The notes under the pieces: model-generated | The model's input: the letters and a program-made list of their open reading frames with translations, nothing else | What the model was told of the DNA's origin: nothing | Database searches by the model: none | In this document: positions 6,605-12,352 of the stretch, one piece after another | How positions within the stretch are numbered: position 1 is the stretch's first letter | Layout: each line of letters opens with the position of its first letter | Assembly (NCBI GenBank): GCA_019694835.1 | Contig: JAIBBE010000196.1 | Span: 1 to 12,352, forward strand | Source of the DNA: Fimbriimonadaceae bacterium | GTDB lineage: Bacteria; Armatimonadota; Fimbriimonadia; Fimbriimonadales; Fimbriimonadaceae | Direction: 5' to 3' | DNA length: 12,352 nucleotides | Program-made: the position numbers and the translations under genes

Positions 6605-8877
6605 TGTCCCAATCATCGATCGCAAAGAGACTGCTGAAGTACGCTGCTGAACTGGATCGATTGGCCACTGATCCGCGAGCCTCGTCGATTGTCGATCAAG
6701 TACATTCGTGGCGTCGTCAGTTTGATCGAATTCAGCAGGAGTCAATTACACGTCCCGATGTGCGGATATCGATCGTCGGTACAACTGGTGCAGGCAAGAG
6801 CTCCCTGATCAACGCGGTAATCGGACAGCGCGTGCTACCGGTTGGCAGCATCCAGGCGTGCACGAGTGCAGTGGTCGAAGTGGGGTACGCCAGCCCAGAC
6901 TATTCGGCGGAGATTCACTTCATCACTTGGGAACAGTGGCAGGCTGAGAAAGCTTTGCTTCTCGATGACTTGACGGCCGCGCAAGAAGTGGACTCAGAAG
7001 CATCATCAGACGGTACTCGTACTGCAGAGGCCGAGTCCGCCGCCGCTAAGTTAGCTCACGTGTACGGATTTGACCCCACGAAAGGGCCATCCCTCTTTAC
7101 TGAAGAGGCGTTTCGGGAGCCGGAAGACATCGCGGAAATGCTCAATCGGGGACGGATTGCGTTCACGGTGCCCGCTGCATCCAAAGCAAAGGACGCATTT
7201 GTCAAAGAGCTCAAGACATACGTCGGATCGGAGGGCCGGTACTGGCCTCTCGTCCGTTCAGTGCGTTTGAACGGTCCTTTCGAAGTCCTTTCTGATGGCG
7301 TAACGCTTGTGGATTTGCCGGGTCTCAATGATCCGAACGAGGAGCGTGAGCGGATCACTCGTCAGCATTTGAAAGCCTGCCGATATCTGTGGGTCGTGTT
7401 CAAAGCACGGTTGCTGACCAAGGACGTTGTTGAACTCCTCGAGACAGGTGACTTTCTTCGCGAGATCGTAATGGACGGACGCGCAGGCGCGCTGACGTTT
7501 ATCGGCACGGCGACGGACGACGTCGATCCGGACGCTGTGTGCCAGGAGCTCGACTTGGATCCCGAAACTCCAGTCGCCGCGATCATTGCGTCTCGGAACA
7601 CGAGAGTGCGAGAGCGTCTGAGGGTGCAGCTTGGCGAGTTGTGGAACAGTCTGGCCAGCAAAGCGGACTTTGGCGACACGGCAGACGTTGCGGAGCTGAA
7701 GCGTCGCTTTCTTGACAGCACGGTGTTTACAGTCTCTAGCAAGGAGTATTTTCGACTCACCGGCCAGTCAAAGTCGCCGAGCGGCCCGATGGACTCCGTC
7801 AACCAGACTGAGATTGCGTTGTTGCAGCGACACTTGGAGGCCACCACTGCTGACTTCGGACTTGAGTCCCGAGATGCGACGTGTGCTCGACAGCTTGACA
7901 CCCTGACCAAAGAGATCAAGAGGGAGATTGCGGCGCGGCGTCATGCGGCTTTGCACCGCAAGGAGCTGTCGGCAGGCCGAAGGGCAGAAATGGAGCGGGC
8001 GGTTGCAGCCGCCCGGGAGTTTCTCGTCCAACGGCTCGATGCAGCAAGGGATGCGGTTGCGCGCGATCTGGACGCGGCTCATCGCTCGCTTCGCGAACAT
8101 GTTCAGAAGGCAACCGAGCGCGGACGAACGGAGCTTGGCAGAACGCTCCAGTTCTGGGGAGCCCTTCACTGGTGCACATTGAAGGCTATCGCGCGTCGCA
8201 ATGGCACTTACGTGTCAAAGACGGGTCAGTTTGACTTCGCTCGCGATCTGTCTCGTCCCATGCTCGATCAACTGACGTTTGCGTGGTCTCAGTTCTTCGG
8301 AGACCAACTCAAGCGCATCGTTGCCGATGACTCATCCAGGCTGATCCAAACCGTACAAGATCATGCGCAGCGTTTGAGGGAGCTGCTGAGTGCAACGGGT
8401 GCTGAAGTGACATTGGACGTCGTCGATGTCGCCAAGGGAACCCGAGAAATCCTCACGCACCACATCGATCAGATCGAAGTGGCGTTGTTGGAACATATTC
8501 GAGTCGTGCAGCGCAATTTGCACGAGCAAGTGCCCGCTCGTGTGCGAGCAACGCTGGAGCCTGGGTTCATCAAGGCTGCCGATCAGAAGGGGCAGGGCAT
8601 GAAGCAGCGCATGGTTGACGCCATTGCCGGCAGAGCGCGTGAGGCGGCTTCGGACATGTTTCAGGATGCTGAGGAGGCGCTGCTTGCTGGTGTGACTGCG
8701 CTTGTTCAACGCATTCGACACGATCACGAGCACATGGAAGCCACGGTGAGGCGTCATGCGGAGTTGAATGGTCAAAACTTTGCGGGAGGATTTGGCGACG
8801 ACGTCGTCGAACGTGGACAGCAAGAAGCGTTGTTTGCTGCCGTCGACCAGCTTCTGCTGACTGTTGTTGCTGAGTGA
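6604..8877 (+). CDS. Large dynamin-superfamily GTPase resembling nuclear GTPase SLIP-GC
   Basis: ATG 6604 overlaps the helicase TGA by one base, behind GAGGAG, giving 757 residues and translational coupling. GTPase motifs: G1 GTTGAGKS (59-66), G3 DLPG (237-240) and, at the G4 position, TATD (302-305), where the usual lysine of TKxD is alanine. After G1, the run around VLPVGSIQACTSAVVEVGY, and then the acidic AEIHFIT segment, strongly recall metazoan SLIP-GC (NUGGC)-type GTPases. The second half (about 430-757) is almost wholly helical and charged, like a dynamin stalk. I see no transmembrane helix, so membrane action would need a peripheral mode; a nucleic-acid-linked role is as likely, given the helicase neighbour. 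Bacterial dynamin-like proteins are known in anti-phage systems such as Eleos. GTPase identity is firm; role unknown. Confidence 0.85.
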   Translation: MSQSSIAKRLLKYAAELDRLATDPRASSIVDQVHSWRRQFDRIQQESITRPDVRISIVGTTGAGKSSLINAVIGQRVLPVGSIQACTSAVVEVGYASPDYSAEIHFITWEQWQAEKALLLDDLTAAQEVDSEASSDGTRTAEAESAAAKLAHVYGFDPTKGPSLFTEEAFREPEDIAEMLNRGRIAFTVPAASKAKDAFVKELKTYVGSEGRYWPLVRSVRLNGPFEVLSDGVTLVDLPGLNDPNEERERITRQHLKACRYLWVVFKARLLTKDVVELLETGDFLREIVMDGRAGALTFIGTATDDVDPDAVCQELDLDPETPVAAIIASRNTRVRERLRVQLGELWNSLASKADFGDTADVAELKRRFLDSTVFTVSSKEYFRLTGQSKSPSGPMDSVNQTEIALLQRHLEATTADFGLESRDATCARQLDTLTKEIKREIAARRHAALHRKELSAGRRAEMERAVAAAREFLVQRLDAARDAVARDLDAAHRSLREHVQKATERGRTELGRTLQFWGALHWCTLKAIARRNGTYVSKTGQFDFARDLSRPMLDQLTFAWSQFFGDQLKRIVADDSSRLIQTVQDHAQRLRELLSATGAEVTLDVVDVAKGTREILTHHIDQIEVALLEHIRVVQRNLHEQVPARVRATLEPGFIKAADQKGQGMKQRMVDAIAGRAREAASDMFQDAEEALLAGVTALVQRIRHDHEHMEATVRRHAELNGQNFAGGFGDDVVERGQQEALFAAVDQLLLTVVAE

Positions 8878-8932
8878 GACATCGCCGCCGCTCGCGTGGT
8901 GGCGAATCATACCGATAGATTTGGAGCTTCAG

Positions 8933-9355
8933 ATGTCGGAGGAGTCAGATGATCGATATCACGAGCTAGACGAAGCGTTGGCTGAGTGCATGTCGGTGCT
9001 TGAGCGCCCCAAGTGGGACCAGGACCGCGCCAAGCACGCACTCGACGACCTCTTCTATGCCACTCTCCAGTATCGCTCCAGCACCGCCTTCCACGACCTG
9101 CTCCGCTTTGTTGCCCGATTCCGCACGTATTCCCCCTACAACGCCATGCTGCTCCATGTCCAGCGACCGGGCGCGTCCTATGTCGCGCCTGCAAGCCGAT
9201 GGCGAGACCGATACTGCAGGACCATCAAGCCAAACGCCAATCCCCTTGTCATCCTGCAGCCCATGGGACCGGTGATGTTTGTCTTCGATGTGTCGGACAC
9301 CGACGCGGGTCCTCACGCCGTTCCTCTACCGCCTGAGATCACACGTCCCTTGTAG
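8933..9355 (+). CDS. ArdC-like N-terminal domain (first part of a gene split by TAG)
   Basis: ATG 8933 follows TTGGAG by 6 nt and lies 55 bp after the GTPase. The 140-residue product stops at TAG 9353-9355. Residues about 40-125, with the SPYNAMLLHVQRPGA and IKPNANPLVILQPMGPV segments, resemble the ssDNA-binding N-terminal domain of ArdC-type antirestriction proteins. The same frame continues without another stop into a zinc-peptidase domain, so this is most likely the front half of one 325-codon gene broken by a nonsense codon. It could be a pseudogene, a stop-readthrough gene, two cooperating polypeptides, or a sequencing error. It sits between the GTPase and CBS genes on the same strand, within the operon. 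Confidence 0.7.
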   Translation: MSEESDDRYHELDEALAECMSVLERPKWDQDRAKHALDDLFYATLQYRSSTAFHDLLRFVARFRTYSPYNAMLLHVQRPGASYVAPASRWRDRYCRTIKPNANPLVILQPMGPVMFVFDVSDTDAGPHAVPLPPEITRPL

Positions 9356-9910
9356 TTGCGCTCCGGAACGATTCATGCTCAACTCGATATGACGATGGAG
9401 AATGCCAAGCGCGACGGCGTGCGGGTGCACAGCAGAAAGTCTGGTTCTCAGGCTGCTGGGGCGATCCGTTCGGTCCCCGGCTGCAAGGACACCCAGCTGT
9501 TTCAGATCCGTCGCGATGCCGACCGCGCGCCGGTCATGGCCCCCATACCAGTGCGATACGAGATGACCCTGAATGATGACCTGAGCCGCGAGGGCCGATA
9601 CGCGACCCTCGTCCATGAACTCGCGCATCTCTACTGCGGCCACTTGGGTTCTCCGAATGAGCGCTGGTGGCCCAATCGTCGCGGCCTGAGCCACGCCCAC
9701 GTGGAGTTTGAAGCCGAGTCGGTGACGTACCTCGTGTGTACAAGGCTTGGCATCGATAACCCCTCAGCCGAGTACCTGTCCAACTTCGCGAAGACCCAGA
9801 GCGAGGTGCCCGACATCAGTCTCGAGTGCGTCATGAAAGTGGCGGGATTGATTGAAGACATGGGCGAGAAGCGGATGAAGGCGCGCGAGAAGGAGGCGAC
9901 GTCGCCGTGA
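9356..9910 (+). CDS. ArdC/ImmA-IrrE-like zinc metallopeptidase domain (second part of the split gene)
   Basis: This is the in-frame continuation after the TAG. It contains the zinc motif HELAH (codons 228-232 counted from ATG 8933) and a downstream VEFEAES segment (257-263) that would supply the third, glutamate ligand, as in ImmA/IrrE and ArdC peptidases. The catalytic residues are intact, so the break is recent or the fragment is still useful. If translated alone, the first ATG is 9389, which has no good ribosome-binding site; TTG 9356 adjoins the stop. The TGA stop (9908-9910) overlaps the GTG start of the CBS gene by 4 nt, so translation of this part would couple the two. The expected role is cleavage of a repressor-like or DNA-bound protein; the substrate is unknown. 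Confidence 0.7.
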   Translation: MRSGTIHAQLDMTMENAKRDGVRVHSRKSGSQAAGAIRSVPGCKDTQLFQIRRDADRAPVMAPIPVRYEMTLNDDLSREGRYATLVHELAHLYCGHLGSPNERWWPNRRGLSHAHVEFEAESVTYLVCTRLGIDNPSAEYLSNFAKTQSEVPDISLECVMKVAGLIEDMGEKRMKAREKEATSP

Positions 9911-10716
9911 GTGGAAGCCGAGTCGACACGCTCCAGCAAGTTCTTTCCCGGTGCGAGGAGTCCCTGACCGTAGAACTGATTGCGACGAAGCAGCCACACA
10001 CATGCTCCCCCGAGCAACGCGAGAGCGATGTGTATGACGATTGCGCCCTGAAGAACTTCGACAATATTCCCGTCGTCGAGGCAGAGCGAGTGATCGGATT
10101 ATGGCAACGTCCTGCGGCAGCGGACAATCGTTCGGTTCGCGATGCAATGGTCCCGCTTCCACAAGTCCTTGTCGTCAGCTCCGATCTCTCCATCGACGGC
10201 TTGCTGGCGGTGCTGCGCGAAAGACAGGGATCCGCGGCGCTCGTCCTCTACGGCCACACCCATCATGGCATCGTGACTCATTCCGACCTCGTGAAGCTGC
10301 CGGTCCGCATCACGCTATTCGCTCGAATCAGCCATTTGGAGTCCATATTGGGAGACATCATCCGAAGCAGGGTAAGCACCAACTGGCAGGAGATGCTGCG
10401 TCCGGACGCTAGCAAACATGTCGAAGGCACGTGGAAGCGATTGATCCAGCGTCGCGCCGACGCAGACAAGCTGGATGCGACCAATCTCGACCATCGATTC
10501 GACATCGTTTCGAAGCTGCTGCGGGACTCGGATCCAGGCCTTGCTGACTGCCTGACCGAGTCGCGGGACGATGCCTACGGCCTCCGAAACGATGTCGCCC
10601 ATGGAAACGAGTACGCCGAGCGGGCGGCCGACCTGACAGCTTTGCTGACTACCGTGGGTACCATCGAACGACTGATCGCCGACCTGACAGCCCTCGAGGC
10701 CACTCCCACCCCATGA
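9907..10716 (+). CDS. CBS-domain protein with HEPN-like C-terminus
   Basis: This 269-aa protein begins at GTG 9907 with a 4-nt GTGA overlap with the peptidase stop. Residues about 15-70 and 85-133 form a CBS pair; the second is clear (ALVLYGHTHHGIVTHSDLVK, 111-130). CBS pairs bind adenine nucleotides, so it is probably an energy or nucleotide sensor. The C-terminal helical region (about 140-265) ends with RNDVAH (227-232), matching the HEPN RxxxxH signature, in the usual 'LRN-x-x-AHG' setting. HEPN domains include RNases used as toxins, but many are inactive, so nuclease activity is a hypothesis. No membrane segment is visible. Alternatives are a CBS regulator with a helical dimerisation tail. 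Confidence 0.75.
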   Translation: MSGSRVDTLQQVLSRCEESLTVELIATKQPHTCSPEQRESDVYDDCALKNFDNIPVVEAERVIGLWQRPAAADNRSVRDAMVPLPQVLVVSSDLSIDGLLAVLRERQGSAALVLYGHTHHGIVTHSDLVKLPVRITLFARISHLESILGDIIRSRVSTNWQEMLRPDASKHVEGTWKRLIQRRADADKLDATNLDHRFDIVSKLLRDSDPGLADCLTESRDDAYGLRNDVAHGNEYAERAADLTALLTTVGTIERLIADLTALEATPTP

Positions 10717-10762
10717 CCCCTCTTCACTCCGTCAAGCTCAATACTGTGGTTGTGAGGCATCC

Positions 10763-11644
10763 ATGAGCAGATTCTCGAGCACCGAGCACAATCGCCGCAT
10801 GGACGAAATAGGCGCGTGCTTCAGGCGTGGGGACTTTGCCGCAGCCCTATCCCGCTGCCAGGAATATCTGGCAATGGACGCGCACTGGAACGTTTCCTAC
10901 ATCGCCGGTCAGTGCTGTCGGTTCATGGGCCGATTCGGCGACGCCGAGCGGCACTTGCGTCATTCTCTTGCCTCGGGCGGTGAAGGCGACGCGGCCGTGC
11001 ACACCGCCCTTGGCATTGTGCTTCAGCAAGTGGGGCGCGACCCGGAGTCGATCCAGAGCTTCGAGCGCGCCGTTCAGATCGATCCCACGAACGTCATCGC
11101 AAGAAACTCGCTCGGCCTTGCACTGAAGCTCGATGGTCAGATTGACCGCGCGCACGAGCAGTACAGCCAAGCGATGCTCGAACTCGTGGCGTCCATCATT
11201 GCCTCATCGCCGAACAGTCCCAGCCAGCAGATCATGCCCGACCCCATGTCGTTCGACGGTGTGTGGCTGCAGGTTGTAATGACAGCGGTTACCCGGATCG
11301 CGGCTCGACTGAATCTTGATGGGGTGGCGTGGCCGACGGGCGAACAGGCCGCCTCCCGGCAACTCGAGCGAGATTTCGGCGGCGCGCTCTACCGCACGGT
11401 CCAGTCTCCAGACGGCAAGCGGCTGCTCTTCATCCATCCAAACCTGCTCAATACCGTGTTCCATGCCCTCCGAACAACTCCCGTGTACTGCCGACTCTTG
11501 AACAACCTTGCGGCGATCTATGTCGCGAGGGGCGACTCATCCGGGGCACGCGAGCGTCTGGCCGAGAGTATCGCGTTCACACCAGCCGGTTACGACTATC
11601 CTGATCCACGACTGGCCCTCCGCGACCTCGACTCCTCAAGGTAA
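10763..11644 (+). CDS. TPR-repeat protein
   Basis: ATG 10763 has GAGG (10754-10757) 5 nt upstream, giving 293 residues. Tetratricopeptide repeats occupy about 11-44, 45-76, 78-110 and 112-142; the third includes [21 protein letters not shown] last TPR-like helix pair at about 245-285 ([20 protein letters not shown]) closes the protein. The stretch between (143-244) has no family I recognise. TPRs mediate protein-protein contacts, so this is likely an adaptor or scaffold for neighbouring products. The gene is 46 bp after the CBS gene and 4 bp before the methylase, consistent with one operon. No signal peptide or enzyme motif is seen. Confidence 0.82.
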   Translation: MSRFSSTEHNRRMDEIGACFRRGDFAAALSRCQEYLAMDAHWNVSYIAGQCCRFMGRFGDAERHLRHSLASGGEGDAAVHTALGIVLQQVGRDPESIQSFERAVQIDPTNVIARNSLGLALKLDGQIDRAHEQYSQAMLELVASIIASSPNSPSQQIMPDPMSFDGVWLQVVMTAVTRIAARLNLDGVAWPTGEQAASRQLERDFGGALYRTVQSPDGKRLLFIHPNLLNTVFHALRTTPVYCRLLNNLAAIYVARGDSSGARERLAESIAFTPAGYDYPDPRLALRDLDSSR

Positions 11645-11648
11645 CCCC

Positions 11649-12352
11649 ATGACCCCTCCCCCCCGCAAAAAGCTCATCGAAGTCGCCCTCCCCCTCGACG
11701 CCATCAATCGTGAGTCCGCGCGCGAGAAGTCCATCCGGCACGGCCATCCGTCCACCCTTCACCTCTGGTGGGCCCGTCGGCCCCTCGCTGCCTGTCGGGC
11801 CGTCCTCTTTTCGAGCCTTGTGGACGACCCCTCCTCCGACCCCGCCTGCCGTCGGCCGGATGGGACGCTCGATGAGGACCTCGCCGCCGAGAAGCGCGCC
11901 GAACTCTTCACCCTCATCGAAGACCTCGTCAAGTGGGAGAACTCCGGCAACGAGACCGTCATCAACAAGGCCCGCGCCGAGATCGCCCGATGCGTCGCCA
12001 GCCGCAAGATCGAGACCGGGGAACTCAAGAAGGATGAGCGGCTGTCGCTCGAACTCCCCGAGCCCGAGTGGAAGAAGGCTCCGCCGCGCATCCTCCACGC
12101 CACCGCGTGGGACTTCGTCGTCCGCCGTGCAAATCCCGAGGCCGTCAACACCTTCCTCGCCACCCACGCCCCGCCCGTCCTGGACCCGTTCTGCGGCGGT
12201 GGCTCCATCCCCCTGGAAGCCCAGCGCCTCGGCCTCCGCGCCTACGGCAGCGACCTCAACCCCGTCCCCGTCCTGATCACCAAGGCCCTCATCGAGATCC
12301 CGCCGAAGTTCGCCGGCATGCCGCCCGTCAATCCCGACAGCCGCGGAGTCGC
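11649..12352 (+). CDS. DUF1156-type adenine-specific DNA methylase, N-terminal part (runs off the window)
   Basis: ATG 11649 follows AAGG (11638-11641) and the TPR stop by 4 bp. Only 234 residues are present; family members are usually several times longer. Residues about 18-45 show the DUF1156 signature ([20 protein letters not shown], then RRPLAA). The SAM-binding motif I is DPFCGGG (179-185), followed by SDLNPV. The family (COG1743) is an adenine-specific DNA methylase found in predicted anti-phage clusters with a helicase and a DUF499-type ATPase, where it probably marks self DNA. Codon use differs sharply from the helicase and GTPase: almost all third positions are C or G, suggesting a different recent history. 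The catalytic NPPY/DPPY-type motif would lie beyond the edge, so activity cannot be judged here. Confidence 0.9.
   Translation, partial: MTPPPRKKLIEVALPLDAINRESAREKSIRHGHPSTLHLWWARRPLAACRAVLFSSLVDDPSSDPACRRPDGTLDEDLAAEKRAELFTLIEDLVKWENSGNETVINKARAEIARCVASRKIETGELKKDERLSLELPEPEWKKAPPRILHATAWDFVVRRANPEAVNTFLATHAPPVLDPFCGGGSIPLEAQRLGLRAYGSDLNPVPVLITKALIEIPPKFAGMPPVNPDSRGV

Noticed and set aside
8864..8932. Upstream in-frame start for the ArdC-like gene, within the GTPase end.
   Set aside because: ATG 8933 has a GGAG ribosome-binding site at 6 nt and the added residues have no domain resemblance.
11577..12167. A 196-codon Gly/Glu-rich open frame on the minus strand over the methylase start.
   Set aside because: Low-complexity antisense shadow of the C-rich DUF1156 gene; the plus strand shows clear DUF1156 and SAM-binding motifs.
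1..12352. Search for CRISPR arrays, insertion sequences or transposase/integrase genes.
   Set aside because: I saw no regularly spaced repeats of CRISPR type, no terminal inverted repeats framing a gene, and no recombinase-like protein, so the CARF sensor is not accompanied by a CRISPR locus here.

Overview
The window is GC-rich bacterial DNA. Its small conserved proteins, and the pairing of a CARF-type sigma-54 activator with defence genes, look most like a planctomycete or a relative. That placement is a family-level impression from protein sequence, not a phylogenetic result. It reads as the left part of an accessory (defence-type) island: a tRNA-like 3' end lies at the extreme left, a divergent regulator follows, then a long co-directional set of nucleic-acid-processing genes that runs off the right edge.

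Layout. Positions 1-42 hold the 3' end of a tRNA-like gene, followed by two strong stem-loops and a decayed copy of part of the tRNA-like sequence near 214. Positions 359-1936 (minus strand) encode a sigma-54-dependent activator whose N-terminal sensor looks like a CARF domain, as in RtcR. The divergent intergenic region carries repeated TTGTSCACA half-sites with a 21-bp period and a near-perfect -24/-12 sigma-54 promoter (2027-2042). The promoter points at two small conserved genes (2054-2473 and 2525-2869). The predicted transcription start nearly coincides with the first ATG, so that mRNA may be leaderless.

A stem-loop and a separate candidate sigma-70 promoter (3007-3034) come before a tight plus-strand operon. 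Its genes are an SNF2-type helicase with a C-terminal DUF3883 domain (3089-6604); a large dynamin/SLIP-GC-like GTPase overlapping it by 1 nt (6604-8877); an ArdC-like ssDNA-binding/metallopeptidase gene split by an in-frame TAG (8933-9910); a CBS-domain protein with a HEPN-like RxxxxH motif (9907-10716); a TPR protein (10763-11644); and the N-terminal third or so of a DUF1156 adenine-specific DNA methylase (11649 to the edge).

How the parts may work together (inference). The DUF3883 helicase and the DUF1156 methylase are partners in predicted helicase-methylase-ATPase / DISARM-like anti-phage clusters, so an ATPase (for example DUF499) is expected just beyond the right edge. Unusually, four other genes sit between the two: a GTPase, an ArdC-like protease, a CBS-HEPN-like protein and a TPR protein. 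The CARF activator with its own sigma-54 promoter suggests that a nucleotide or RNA-end signal made during infection or RNA damage could switch on at least the two small genes beside the island.
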